The position numbers were made by a program, and so were the translations under genes. From assembly GCA_900555835.1 (NCBI GenBank), contig USMK01000008.1, positions 7,925-71,924 on the forward strand: a stretch of DNA of 64,000 nt, in the 5' to 3' direction. Positions within the stretch are counted from its first letter, which is position 1, and the number at the start of each line of letters is the position of its first letter. Origin of the DNA: an uncultured Clostridium sp. (GTDB taxonomy: Bacteria > Bacillota > Clostridia > TANB77 > CAG-508). The notes below the pieces were generated by a model. The model did no database searches, was not told the origin of the DNA, and saw only the letters and a program-made list of their open reading frames with translations. Positions 44,443-54,467 of the stretch are shown in pieces.

Positions 44443-45461
44443 TGATAAATTGGTATTTACAATCTGGGAAAGATTCTGATGTTGTAACAAGTACAAGAAT
44501 AAGAATTGCAAGAAATATTAAAGATAATAAATTTAAAAATAAAATGAGTAAAGAAGAAAAAGAAACTGTAATAGATAAAATAGAAAACATCTTACCACAA
44601 ATTGGTTATGGATTAAAACTTATTAGATTAAAAGATTTAGATAATTTAAATTTATTAAGTCTAATAGAAAAACATCTAATAAGTCCAAATTTCGCAGTAA
44701 ATTCAAAAGAAACAGGAGCTATATTGATAAATGCAGACGAAAATATTTGTATAATGATAAATGAAGAAGATCATATAAGAATACAAGTTTTTGCTTCTGG
44801 TTTGGAACTAGATAATTCTCTAAATTTAGCTAATGAAATTGAAAAAGAAATGGGCAATTTAATAAATTATGCGTTTAGCGAAAAATATGGTTACTTAACA
44901 GAGAATATGACTAATGTAGGAACAGGCTTGCGTGCTTCTGTAATGGTACATCTTCCTGCTCTAACTGCAACACGCAATATTGATAAGGTTTTAGATGTTG
45001 TAAATGGTTTTGGAATGAATATTAGAGGATTATACGGAGATGGAAGTGAAACACAAGGAAATGTATATCAAATTTCTAATAAGCAATCATTAGGGATTTC
45101 TGATAAGGAGATTATAAATAATCTTAAACTAATCACAAGCAAAATTATAGAGCAAGAGAGAATGGCTAGAAAATATCTGGCAAAAAAATCTATGGAATTA
45201 GAAGATAGAGTGTACAGGGCTTATGGAATTTTATCAAATTGCCGTAAAGTAAGTGCAAATGAAACAAAAAAATTGATATCTGATGTTAAATTAGGTACAG
45301 ATTTGGGAATAATTAAAGAAATGAATGATTTAAAAGTAAACAAACTAGATTTATATACAAAATCTGCAAGTTTACAGTTATTCATAGGACAAACTTTAAA
45401 TGAAAATGAAAGAGAAATTGCAAGAGCAGAAACGATTAAGAAAATTTTAGCCGAAAATTAA
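44442..45461 (+). CDS. mcsB: Protein arginine kinase McsB
   Basis: A 339-residue phosphagen-kinase-fold enzyme that phosphorylates arginine residues, marking proteins for ClpC-ClpP. VVTSTRIRIARNIKDNKF at the N-terminus, then NEEDHIRIQVFASGL and NVGTGLRASVMVHLPAL are diagnostic. Translationally coupled to mcsA. Confidence 0.95.
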   Translation: MINWYLQSGKDSDVVTSTRIRIARNIKDNKFKNKMSKEEKETVIDKIENILPQIGYGLKLIRLKDLDNLNLLSLIEKHLISPNFAVNSKETGAILINADENICIMINEEDHIRIQVFASGLELDNSLNLANEIEKEMGNLINYAFSEKYGYLTENMTNVGTGLRASVMVHLPALTATRNIDKVLDVVNGFGMNIRGLYGDGSETQGNVYQISNKQSLGISDKEIINNLKLITSKIIEQERMARKYLAKKSMELEDRVYRAYGILSNCRKVSANETKKLISDVKLGTDLGIIKEMNDLKVNKLDLYTKSASLQLFIGQTLNENEREIARAETIKKILAEN

Positions 45462-45479
45462 AGGAGGTATAATAAATAT

Positions 45480-47930
45480 ATGTATTATAAATTTACAAAC
45501 AGAGCTCAAAAGGCATTAGAACTAGCAGAACGAATTGCTATGGACCTTGGTCATAACTATATAGGAACAGAGCATCTTTTATATGGACTTGCAAAAGAAG
45601 GCACAGGAGTAGCCAGCAAAGTTCTAGAAGAGCAAAATATAACAGCAGAGGACATATTAAGCAAAATAGAGGAACTTATAGGTAGAGAAGCCAGCCCAGT
45701 AACTGCAACAATGGGTTTCACTCCAAGAACAAAAAGAGTAATAGAAAATTCTTTTAGAGAGTCAAAAAGACTTGGCTCAAACTATATTGGAACAGAACAT
45801 ATACTTATTGGCCTTATGAGAGAAGCAGATAGTATTGCTGTAAAAATATTACTTGATTTGAATTTGAATGTTGAAAAACTGTATAATGAAATTATAAAAG
45901 TGATAAATGAATATGAAAATAATAGTAATACCGCTCAAAAAAATAGTAATGATAAGACTAAAACTAGCTATAATTCAACTACTACATTAAATCAATTTGG
46001 TACAGATTTAACTAAACAAGCAGAGGAAGGAAAATTAGACCCTGTAATTGGTAGAAAAAATGAAACTGAAAGAGTTATACAAATTTTATCTAGAAGAACC
46101 AAAAATAATCCTTGCTTAATAGGCGAGCCAGGAGTTGGCAAAACGGCAGTAGTAGAAGGATTAGCACAAAAAATAATTGAAGGAAATATACCTGAAACCT
46201 TAAAAGGAAAAAGGGTTGTAAGTATAGATATTTCTTCAATGGTTGCTGGTGCAAAATATAGAGGTGATTTTGAAGAAAGAATTAAAAAATCACTAAATGA
46301 AGCAAAAAAAGCAGGAGATGTAATCTTATTTATAGACGAAATTCATACAATTGTAGGTGCAGGATCGGCAGAAGGTGCAATAGATGCTGCCAATATTTTA
46401 AAACCACTACTTGCAAGGGGGGAAATTCAAGTAATAGGTGCAACTACTTTAAATGAATACAGAAAATATATAGAAAAAGATAGTGCACTAGAAAGAAGAT
46501 TTCAACCAATAATGGTAAATGAGCCATCAAGAGAAGATACAATACAAATTATAAAAGGAATAAGAGATAAATATGAAGCACATCACAATGTAAAAATAAG
46601 CGACAGCGCAATAGAAATTGCAGTTGATTTATCTATAAGATATATAAATGACAGATTTTTGCCAGACAAAGCAATAGATGTAATAGACGAGGCTTCTTCA
46701 AAAGCAAGACTTGCAAGCTATACAGAGCCTGATAAGCTAAAAAAATTGGAAGATGCGTTAAATGAAATTGTTAAAGAAAAAGAAGAGGCAATTGCAATAC
46801 AAGACTTTGAAAAAGCCGCTATTTTAAGGGATAAAGAAAGAACTGAAAAGGCAAAAATAGAAAATGAAAGAGAAAAATGGAAAGAAAAGAGTAGTAAAAA
46901 GGTAATAAATATAACAGAAGAAGATATCGCAAATGTAATAGCAAATTGGACTGGTATACCTGCTACTAAAATAAGTCAAACAGAAAATGAAAAATTAAGA
47001 AAAATGGAAGATATATTGCACAAACGTGTAATTGGGCAAGAAGAAGCTGTTGTTGCAGTTGCAAAAGCTATAAGAAGAGGTCGAGTTGGATTAAAAGATC
47101 CAAAACGTCCAATAGGTTCATTCTTATTCTTAGGTCCAACTGGTGTTGGAAAAACAGAACTTTCAAAAGCCCTAGCAGAAGCATTGTTTGGAAACGAAGA
47201 TGCTATGATAAGAGTAGATATGTCTGAATTTATGGAAAGCCATTCTGTATCTAAGCTAATTGGTTCGCCTCCTGGATATGTGGGCTATGATGAAGCAGGA
47301 GGATTAACCGAAAAGGTAAGAAGAAAACCATATTCAGTAATATTATTTGACGAAATTGAAAAAGCCCATCCAGATGTAATGAACATACTTCTTCAAATAC
47401 TAGAAGATGGACGTTTAACAGATGCACAAGGAAGAACAGTAGATTTCAAAAACTCAGTAATAATAATGACATCAAATGTAGGCGCAAGGATTATTGCAGA
47501 AAATAAATTATTGGGATTTGGAACTCCGGAAAAGGAAAAAGAAGAAAAGACATATGAAGATACCAAGAAGAATGTTATGGCAGAGCTTAAAAAGACATTT
47601 AGACCTGAATTTATAAACAGAATAGACGAGATAATTGTGTTCCATAAATTAACTAAAACAGAAATAGGCAAAATTATAGATTTAATGCTTGAAGAAACAA
47701 AGAAAAGATTAGAGGCACAGAATATAAAAATAATACTAGACGAAAGTGTGAAGGAGCTAATTGCAAAAAAAGGAACAGACGAGAGCTATGGTGCAAGACC
47801 TTTAAGACGTGCTATACAAAGCTACTTAGAGGATAATCTGGCAGAGGCAATATTGGATGGAAAATTAGCAAATGGCACAAAAGCCAAAGTAAGTGCAGAA
47901 AATGACGAAATCATAATTAAAGCTAAGTAA
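45480..47930 (+). CDS. clpC: AAA+ unfoldase ClpC
   Basis: An 816-residue HSP100 protein: two Clp N-terminal repeats (1-145), first AAA module with GEPGVGKTAVVEGLA (~215), a UVR-containing middle region (~420-470), second AAA module with GPTGVGKTELSKALAE (~550), and the C-terminal D2-small domain. It unfolds substrates for ClpP. AAAGGAGGT precedes the ATG. It ends the ctsR operon and overlaps the convergent sortase gene end by 8 bases. Confidence 0.96.
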   Translation: MYYKFTNRAQKALELAERIAMDLGHNYIGTEHLLYGLAKEGTGVASKVLEEQNITAEDILSKIEELIGREASPVTATMGFTPRTKRVIENSFRESKRLGSNYIGTEHILIGLMREADSIAVKILLDLNLNVEKLYNEIIKVINEYENNSNTAQKNSNDKTKTSYNSTTTLNQFGTDLTKQAEEGKLDPVIGRKNETERVIQILSRRTKNNPCLIGEPGVGKTAVVEGLAQKIIEGNIPETLKGKRVVSIDISSMVAGAKYRGDFEERIKKSLNEAKKAGDVILFIDEIHTIVGAGSAEGAIDAANILKPLLARGEIQVIGATTLNEYRKYIEKDSALERRFQPIMVNEPSREDTIQIIKGIRDKYEAHHNVKISDSAIEIAVDLSIRYINDRFLPDKAIDVIDEASSKARLASYTEPDKLKKLEDALNEIVKEKEEAIAIQDFEKAAILRDKERTEKAKIENEREKWKEKSSKKVINITEEDIANVIANWTGIPATKISQTENEKLRKMEDILHKRVIGQEEAVVAVAKAIRRGRVGLKDPKRPIGSFLFLGPTGVGKTELSKALAEALFGNEDAMIRVDMSEFMESHSVSKLIGSPPGYVGYDEAGGLTEKVRRKPYSVILFDEIEKAHPDVMNILLQILEDGRLTDAQGRTVDFKNSVIIMTSNVGARIIAENKLLGFGTPEKEKEEKTYEDTKKNVMAELKKTFRPEFINRIDEIIVFHKLTKTEIGKIIDLMLEETKKRLEAQNIKIILDESVKELIAKKGTDESYGARPLRRAIQSYLEDNLAEAILDGKLANGTKAKVSAENDEIIIKAK

Positions 47931-48593
47931 TATTTTGAGCTTTTACAATAATTCTATTACCTGTAAGATTGTTGCAGGTAATAAGGGTTATTTCTTTGGT
48001 ATTAGGAAATGTAGGTACTGTGCAAGAGATATCGTTTGTGGAGGTTTCGTATTTGTCGAAAACGGTATATTTTAACATATTTCCATTTTGATTAAATATT
48101 TGGATTTCGTCATTGATTGTTAGCTTATTTAAGTTGCTAAAAAAACGGGAATCGTTGTAGTTATGTGCAACAATGCATAGGTTTCCGAATTTCATTGGCA
48201 TTTGGTCCGGAGAATTTGCAGGGAGCTATTTTTAAGAGTTCATCATTTATGTCGGAGATAATTGGATAACTAATTTTGATTTTGTCAATTTTTATGATGC
48301 CGATAATGGAGAATAATTTTTCAGTTTCAGTATTTTGCTGTGCAGATGTATTATCTGAATATAATCTAGAAATACTATAATCAGAAGAGCCGGCTTAAAT
48401 ATAAATTAGATTTTTTGTAATCGACATAGAAATTGTAAGCCATGTAAACTAAAATGAAAATTAGTAAAAAAACAGATAAAACTAGCAAAGTCATAAACTT
48501 AATTTGCTTAGAACTAACAGAGATGGATGACTTAGGATTATTATGAGTATTCAATTTAACTTTATTATATTTAGGATTTAATATTTGATTCAT
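47923..48593 (-). CDS. Sortase needing two +1 shifts at CGG (48390-48392 and 48185-48187)
   Basis: A membrane-anchored sortase of about 222 residues when both shifts are made. The N-terminal anchor (about 28-50) reads to YLS, then CGG and a stop three codons later. Skipping C gives SGSSDYSISRLYSD and continues through IIGIIKIDKIKISYPI to GPNANEI, where a second CGG occurs. Skipping C again gives NEIGNLCIVAHNYNDSRFF with the catalytic His, then LITCNNLTGNRIIVKA with Cys and Arg. GPN-NEIGNL is strongly conserved in sortases. No clear ribosome binding site precedes the ATG at 48593. The gene lies convergent to clpC. Confidence 0.82.
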
Positions 48594-48641
48594 ATAATTA
48601 TTTTTTGTAAATTTTGCAATATATATACAGGAAAATTTTAC

Positions 48642-48685
48642 AGGGGACGTTTCCTTTTGAGTCATTTTGACTCAAGGGGGACATA
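48642..48685. repeat. REP-like dispersed repeat, copy C
   Basis: AGGGGACGTTTCC, TTTTGAGTCA-TTT-TGACTCA, AGGGGGACATAGG. It lacks the GCTTCAT flank of copies A, B and D. Confidence 0.9.
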
Positions 48686-48731
48686 GGTTGGTGGGAGTTT
48701 GTGTTCTTTGTGTAAATTTTTGAAAAATGTA

Positions 48732-48796
48732 TTGACAAATTAGCTTTTTGGATATAATATATAGTCAAGTTAGCACTTAGGACTGTTGAGTGCTAA
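48732..48796 (+). promoter_or_regulatory. hrcA promoter with CIRCE operator
   Basis: TTGACA (48732) and TATAAT (48753) are followed by a CIRCE element at 48770-48796: TTAGCACTT, nine bases, GAGTGCTAA (one mismatch from the consensus). It predicts HrcA repression of hrcA-grpE-dnaK-dnaJ. Confidence 0.93.
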
Positions 48797-48811
48797 AAGA
48801 GGTGATGGAAT

Positions 48812-49864
48812 ATGGAGCTTGACGATAGAAAGAAACGAATATTGCAAGCTATAATTGAACAATATATTGGGACAGCGGAACCTGTAAGTTCGGGTGCTTT
48901 GGTTGATAATTATGGAATGGAGCTTAGTAGTGCTACCATAAGAAATGAAATGGCTAATTTGGAGCAAAATGGATATATTGAGAAGCCACATACTTCTGCT
49001 GGGCGTATTCCTTCGGCTAAGGGTTATAGATTTTATGTGGACGAACTTTTGAAAGATGATAATATAAGTTTTGATGAGATAAAGTATATTCAAAAGTGTT
49101 TACAGACAAATGCTAATGCTATGGAGGAACTTACAAAGATTGCTACACATACACTTTCTGAGATAACGCATTATACTACTGTTGCGATTGGCCCAAAAAC
49201 AGAGACACATACGATTATTGATATAAAATTTGTTTTATTAGGTACTAGATTGCTTATGGCTGTTATTTTGACTGATACAGGTATTGTGAAAGAAACAATG
49301 ATAAAGTTTGATTCTGATATAACTGAATTACAAGTTGAAAAATTGAATTATGTGTTTAATAGCAAATTAAGAGGTAAGGCATTAGGTCAGATAGACATAC
49401 CAATGAAAGAGCTAATAATGTCTGAGATGGCATATGAGTTAAAAATTATTAAGCCGATAATTGAAGAAATAAATAAGGTTGTTAAAGAAGATTATGATAT
49501 ATATTTAGAGGGAAGAGATAAAGTTTTTGATTTTCCAGAGTTTAGCGATTTAGATACAGCTAGAAAGCTTTTAAATATGCTGGAAACCAAAGATTTGGTT
49601 TGTGAAATTTTAGATCCAACTTCAAATAATAATATAAATGTTTATATTGGAAATGAAAATGAATATGACGAGCTTAAAAATCTAAGTATAATTGTTTTTA
49701 GAAATGCAGTAAATGAAAAAGATTTAGGAACAATTGGAATAATTGGACCTACAAGAATGGATTATTCAAAAGTAATTTCTGTTATGAAATATATAAATGC
49801 TGTGCTAAATGAAAAATGGAAGACTTTTGAGGATAATCATAATATAGAGAAAGAAGGTATGTAA
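48812..49864 (+). CDS. hrcA: Heat-inducible repressor HrcA
   Basis: A 350-residue repressor. MELDDRKKRILQAIIEQYIG and the winged-helix region SSATIRNEMANLEQNGYIEK followed by HTSAGRIPSAKGYRFYVD are typical; the C-terminal GAF-like domain ends IGPTRMDYSKVISVMKYI. It binds the CIRCE element upstream. grpE follows immediately. Confidence 0.96.
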   Translation: MELDDRKKRILQAIIEQYIGTAEPVSSGALVDNYGMELSSATIRNEMANLEQNGYIEKPHTSAGRIPSAKGYRFYVDELLKDDNISFDEIKYIQKCLQTNANAMEELTKIATHTLSEITHYTTVAIGPKTETHTIIDIKFVLLGTRLLMAVILTDTGIVKETMIKFDSDITELQVEKLNYVFNSKLRGKALGQIDIPMKELIMSEMAYELKIIKPIIEEINKVVKEDYDIYLEGRDKVFDFPEFSDLDTARKLLNMLETKDLVCEILDPTSNNNINVYIGNENEYDELKNLSIIVFRNAVNEKDLGTIGIIGPTRMDYSKVISVMKYINAVLNEKWKTFEDNHNIEKEGM

Positions 49865-50365
49865 ATGGAAGAAAACAAGAATGAGGTTGAAAAAAAAGAA
49901 GAAACAACAGTTGATAATGAATTAGAACAAAAAGTGGAAGCTCTTGAAAAAGAAACCGCTGAGACTAGCGACAGATTAAAAAGAGTAATGGCAGAGTTTG
50001 AAAACTACAAGAAAAGAAATCAAAAAGAAAAAGAAATGCAGTATACATCAATTTTAGGAGATGTTGTTGGCTCTTTATTACCAGTAATGGATAATTTAGA
50101 AAAAGCCGTTAAAGCGAAAACCCAAGACGAAAACTACAAACAAGGTGTAGAACTTGTATTAAAACAAATGACAGATATGCTAGAAGGATTTGGAGTTAAG
50201 CCAATAGAAGCAATAGGAAACCCATTTGATCCAGAACTTCATGATGCGGTCAGCCATGTTGAAGATGCAGACCTTGGAGAGCAAATTGTAAAAGAAGAAT
50301 ATAGAAAAGGATACAAAATTGGAGACAAAGTAATTCGTCATTCAATGGTTATAGTTGCTAATTAA
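49865..50365 (+). CDS. grpE: Nucleotide exchange factor GrpE
   Basis: A 166-residue protein with an acidic N-terminal coil (to ~70), then FENYKKRNQKEKE and the beta domain GNPFDPELHDAVSHVED and GYKIGDKVIRHSMV. It releases ADP from DnaK. Confidence 0.95.
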   Translation: MEENKNEVEKKEETTVDNELEQKVEALEKETAETSDRLKRVMAEFENYKKRNQKEKEMQYTSILGDVVGSLLPVMDNLEKAVKAKTQDENYKQGVELVLKQMTDMLEGFGVKPIEAIGNPFDPELHDAVSHVEDADLGEQIVKEEYRKGYKIGDKVIRHSMVIVAN

Positions 50366-50476
50366 ATTAAATAAAAACTTATTTAATTAAAAATATATAC
50401 ACAAAAGAAAGTAAAAAATAAAGAATAAAATAAAAAAGAAAGCGGAAAATAAGACCGCAAAAGGAGGATTTTTAAA

Positions 50477-52327
50477 ATGTCAAAAATTATAGGAATTGAT
50501 TTAGGAACAACAAATTCTTGCGTAGCAGTTATGGAAGGAGGAGAGCCAGTAGTTATACCAAATCCAGAAGGAAGTAGAACAACACCAAGTGTTGTAGCAT
50601 TTTCTAAAAATGGAGAAAGACTAGTAGGACAAATAGCAAAACGTCAAGCAGTTACAAACCCAGACCATACAATAATTTCAATTAAAAGAGATATGGGAAC
50701 AGATAGAAAAGTTAAAATAGGTGATGACGAATTTACACCACAAGAAATATCTGCAATGATATTACAAAAATTAAAATCAGATGCTGAAAACTATTTAGGA
50801 CAACAAGTAACACAAGCTGTTATTACAGTACCAGCATATTTTAGTGATAGTCAAAGACAAGCAACAAAAGATGCAGGTAGAATTGCTGGACTTGAAGTAT
50901 TAAGAATTATAAATGAACCAACAGCAGCAGCATTAGCATATGGAATGGATAAAGAAGATACAGATCAAAAAATAATGGTATATGACTTAGGTGGAGGAAC
51001 ATTTGATGTTTCTATATTAGATATTGGTGATGGCGTATTTGAAGTTTTAGCTACAAGTGGAAATAATAGATTAGGTGGAGACGATTTTGACCAAAGAGTT
51101 ATTGATTACTTAGTAGACGAATTCAAAAAAGCAGAAGGAATTGACTTAAAATCAGATAAAATGGCAATGCAAAGATTAAAAGAAGCAGCAGAAAAAGCTA
51201 AAATAGAATTATCTGGAATGCAACAAACAAACATAAATTTACCATTTATTACAGCTGATAGCACAGGACCAAAGCACTTAGATGTTACACTTACAAGAGC
51301 TAAATTTGAAGATTTAATTAGAGATTTAGTAGATAGCACAACAGGACCTGTAAATCAAGCGTTAAAAGATGCAGGACTTACAAGTGATCAAATTCAACAA
51401 GTATTATTAGTTGGAGGTTCAACAAGAGTTCCATTGGTACAAGAAGCTGTAAAGAAAATAACAGGAAAAGAACCACACAAAGGAATTAACCCAGATGAAT
51501 GTGTTGCAATTGGTGCAGCAATTCAAGGTGGTGTATTATCAGGAGATGTAAAAGACTTAGTATTACTAGATGTAACACCATTATCATTAGGTATTGAAAC
51601 ATATGGTGGAGTATTTACAAAATTGATTGAAAGAAATACAACAATACCAACAAAGAAATCTCAAATATTCTCAACAGCAGCAGACGGCCAAACAAGTGTT
51701 GAAGTACATGTATTACAAGGTGAAAGAGAAATGGCTGCATACAACAAAACATTAGGAAGATTCCAATTAACAGGAATTCCAGCAGCTCCAAGAGGTGTGC
51801 CACAAATCGAAGTAACATTTGATATAGATGCAAACGGTATAGTACATGTATCTGCAAAAGATATGGCAACAGGAAATAGTCAACAAGTATCTATTACAGC
51901 AAGCACAAACTTAACAGAAGACGATATTAACAAAGCTGTAAAAGACGCAGAAGCACATGCTAGTGAAGACAAAAAGAAGAAAGAAGAAATTGAAGCCAGA
52001 AACAATGCGGAGAGCTTAGTATATAATAGTCAAAAAACACTAGAACAACTTGGAGATAAAGTAAGTGGAGAAGAAAAAGCAAAAGTAGAAACAGAAATCG
52101 AAAATGTAAAAAAAGCTCTTGAAGGAGATAATGTAGATACAATAAAAGAAGCAACTGAAAAATTAACAACTGTATTCTATGAAATATCTGAAAAATTATA
52201 TAGCCAAGTAAATCCAAATGCAGGTGCAAATCCAGCAGGAGAAACAACAGGAACAACACAAAATGCAGACGGAAATGTATATGATGCAGACTATAAAGTA
52301 GAAAATGACGATGACAAAAAAGAATAA
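50477..52327 (+). CDS. dnaK: Chaperone DnaK (Hsp70)
   Basis: A 616-residue Hsp70: IIGIDLGTTNSCVAVMEGG, VITVPAYFSDSQRQATKDAG, NEPTAAALAYG, DLGGGTFDVSIL and the substrate domain up to a Glu/Lys-rich lid. The C-terminus ends DDDKKE. GGAGG precedes the ATG. Confidence 0.98.
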   Translation: MSKIIGIDLGTTNSCVAVMEGGEPVVIPNPEGSRTTPSVVAFSKNGERLVGQIAKRQAVTNPDHTIISIKRDMGTDRKVKIGDDEFTPQEISAMILQKLKSDAENYLGQQVTQAVITVPAYFSDSQRQATKDAGRIAGLEVLRIINEPTAAALAYGMDKEDTDQKIMVYDLGGGTFDVSILDIGDGVFEVLATSGNNRLGGDDFDQRVIDYLVDEFKKAEGIDLKSDKMAMQRLKEAAEKAKIELSGMQQTNINLPFITADSTGPKHLDVTLTRAKFEDLIRDLVDSTTGPVNQALKDAGLTSDQIQQVLLVGGSTRVPLVQEAVKKITGKEPHKGINPDECVAIGAAIQGGVLSGDVKDLVLLDVTPLSLGIETYGGVFTKLIERNTTIPTKKSQIFSTAADGQTSVEVHVLQGEREMAAYNKTLGRFQLTGIPAAPRGVPQIEVTFDIDANGIVHVSAKDMATGNSQQVSITASTNLTEDDINKAVKDAEAHASEDKKKKEEIEARNNAESLVYNSQKTLEQLGDKVSGEEKAKVETEIENVKKALEGDNVDTIKEATEKLTTVFYEISEKLYSQVNPNAGANPAGETTGTTQNADGNVYDADYKVENDDDKKE

Positions 52328-52347
52328 TATGAAATAATAACATATAT

Positions 52348-52373
52348 GAGTATTGTGCAATAAGCCAATACTC
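52348..52373 (+). promoter_or_regulatory. dnaK-dnaJ intergenic hairpin
   Basis: GAGTATTG pairs with CAATACTC around a 10-base loop. It has no T-run; it may attenuate or stabilise the dnaK mRNA. Confidence 0.5.
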
Positions 52374-52412
52374 AATATGTGTTGTTATAATATAATTATA
52401 ATGGAGGAAATA

Positions 52413-53561
52413 ATGGCTAATAAAAGAGATTATTATGAAGTCCTTGGTGTAGATAAAAATGCAACAGACGAAGAACTAAAAAAAGCATATAGAAAACTTG
52501 CAAAAAAATACCATCCTGATGCCAACCCAGATAATAGAAAAGAAGCAGAAGCTAAATTTAAGGAGTTAAATGAAGCATATGAAACATTATCAGATAAGCA
52601 AAAAAGACAAATGTATGACCAATTTGGACCAGAAGGACCATCAGGCTTTAATGGATTTGGTGGTTTTAATGGTCAAAACGGATCTTACACATATTCTACA
52701 AGCTATGGATTTGATGATGACATATTTTCTAATATATTTAAAGGATTTGGATTTGACTTTGGTGGTGGCGGAGCAAGAAATGACAATGGACCAAGAAGAG
52801 GACCTGATTTAAAATACAATTTAGAAATAACATTTGAAGAAGCTTTTTTAGGAGTAGAAAAAGAAATTGTAATATACAGATATGATACTTGCAATACTTG
52901 CCATGGAAATAAAGCAAAACCAGGAACACAGCCAGAAACTTGTAATATATGCCACGGAACAGGTAAAATAGAACAGGTTGTTACAACTATATTTGGCCAA
53001 ATGAAAACAGCTAAAACTTGCTCTACTTGTGGTGGAACAGGTAAAATAATAAAAGAACCTTGCCCAGAATGTAGAGGAAAAGGCAAAATAAAAAAACAAA
53101 CAAAAATAAAAGTAAAAGTACCAGCAGGAATTGATGATAATCAAACCATAGTATTAAGAAATGAAGGCGAACCAGGAACACAGGGAGGGCCAAAAGGAGA
53201 TTTATACATAGTTGTTCACATAAAAAGACATAGTATATATACAAGAAAAGGCGATGCGGTATATTGCGAAATTCCAATAACATTTACACAAGCCGTACTT
53301 GGAGCTGAGCTTCAAATACCTATGGTAGATGGAACAAAGGAAAAATATAAAATACCAGATGGAACTCAAACTGGAACAAGATTTGTAATAAGAAATAAAG
53401 GATTTAAAAATGTAAATGGAGTTCAAAGAGGAGATTTTATATTTACAGTAACAGTACAAGTACCAAAAAAACTAACATCAGAACAACGAGAACTACTAAC
53501 AAAACTAGCCAAAACCATGAACGAACAACCACCAGTAAAAAAACGCGGTTTTTTCGGCTGA
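52413..53561 (+). CDS. dnaJ: Co-chaperone DnaJ (Hsp40)
   Basis: A 382-residue DnaJ: J domain with the HPD motif (KKYHPDANPDNRKEAEAKF), Gly/Phe-rich region (~75-125), four zinc-finger CxxCxG repeats (CNTCHG, CNICHG, CSTCGG, CPECRG) and the C-terminal substrate domains. I chose the ATG at 52413 behind GGAGG. Confidence 0.96.
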   Translation: MANKRDYYEVLGVDKNATDEELKKAYRKLAKKYHPDANPDNRKEAEAKFKELNEAYETLSDKQKRQMYDQFGPEGPSGFNGFGGFNGQNGSYTYSTSYGFDDDIFSNIFKGFGFDFGGGGARNDNGPRRGPDLKYNLEITFEEAFLGVEKEIVIYRYDTCNTCHGNKAKPGTQPETCNICHGTGKIEQVVTTIFGQMKTAKTCSTCGGTGKIIKEPCPECRGKGKIKKQTKIKVKVPAGIDDNQTIVLRNEGEPGTQGGPKGDLYIVVHIKRHSIYTRKGDAVYCEIPITFTQAVLGAELQIPMVDGTKEKYKIPDGTQTGTRFVIRNKGFKNVNGVQRGDFIFTVTVQVPKKLTSEQRELLTKLAKTMNEQPPVKKRGFFG

Positions 53562-53566
53562 TTAAA

Positions 53567-53601
53567 TCAAAAAAGACATATTAATTATGTCTTTTTTAGT
53601 T
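53567..53601 (+). terminator. Terminator of the hrcA-dnaJ operon
   Basis: AAAAAAGACATA pairs with TATGTCTTTTTT around TTAAT. Confidence 0.92.
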
Positions 53602-53719
53602 TGCGAAAATGATTGAATAATTTGGTTTTCTATAATATAATAGAAAAAAATATAGAGAAAGTCACTCTTTTGTCACTTTTGTTTTATATTATATAATCAA
53701 AGAATAGAGGTGCTTATAA

Positions 53720-54415
53720 ATGTTAAAAGTAATAAAACGATTTATTTTGTTGATTTTAGTTATAGCAATATTGATAACAGCATATATAGCGTTTGAAGGC
53801 TATTCAATGTATGAAAAAGCAATAGCTACAACTAGTTTAACGGATAAGATAGAACAAATAAAATCAGAAGAAAATTATACAAAATTAAACGATATTCCAG
53901 AAATTTACCAAAATGCAGTAATTGCAATAGAGGACCATAGATTTAAAGAACATAATGGATTTGATTTTGTGGCTACTTGTAGAGCAATAGTTGCGAATGT
54001 GATAGATGGCGAATTTTCACAAGGAGGAAGTACGATAACACAGCAATTAGCAAAAAATTTGTATTTCACGCAAGAAAAACGTTTTACAAGAAAAATTGCT
54101 GAGCTATTTGTGGCATTTGACTTAGAAAAAAATTATTCAAAAGATGAAATCCTAGAATTATACATAAACACAATATATTATGGCAAAGGCTACTACGGAA
54201 TTGCTAATGCCTGCGAAGGTTTCTACAAAAAGAAGCCATCTGAGATTACGAACTACGAAGCTACATACCTAGCAGGTATACCAAATGCTCCAAGTATTTA
54301 CTCCTCAGAACGCCATTCTGAACTGGCAAAAAAACGTCAAAAACAAGTGCTAAACGCAATGGTTAAATACGAATATTTAACACAAGACGAAGCTAATAAG
54401 ATATATAATGAATAA
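53720..54415 (+). CDS. Monofunctional peptidoglycan glycosyltransferase (GT51)
   Basis: A 231-residue enzyme with one N-terminal membrane helix (7-27) and a GT51 domain that polymerises lipid II: VIAIEDHRFKEHNGFD (catalytic Glu), GGSTITQQLAKNLYF, KIAELFVAFDLEKNYSKDEI and NTIYYGKGYYGI. It lacks the transpeptidase half of class A penicillin-binding proteins, so it is MtgA-like. Confidence 0.93.
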   Translation: MLKVIKRFILLILVIAILITAYIAFEGYSMYEKAIATTSLTDKIEQIKSEENYTKLNDIPEIYQNAVIAIEDHRFKEHNGFDFVATCRAIVANVIDGEFSQGGSTITQQLAKNLYFTQEKRFTRKIAELFVAFDLEKNYSKDEILELYINTIYYGKGYYGIANACEGFYKKKPSEITNYEATYLAGIPNAPSIYSSERHSELAKKRQKQVLNAMVKYEYLTQDEANKIYNE

Positions 54416-54417
54416 AA

Positions 54418-54451
54418 GCAAAAAAAAGACATAGAAATTATGTCTTTTTTA
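54418..54451 (+). terminator. Intrinsic terminator
   Basis: AAAAAAGACATA and TATGTCTTTTTT around GAAAT; nearly the same hairpin as at 53567. Confidence 0.9.
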
Positions 54452-54467
54452 CTTTATTTAATGTACC

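Noticed and set aside
2487..48392. Reassignment of CGG to another amino acid
   Set aside because: A changed meaning would keep the frame. All six cases need a one-base shift to reach the conserved continuation.
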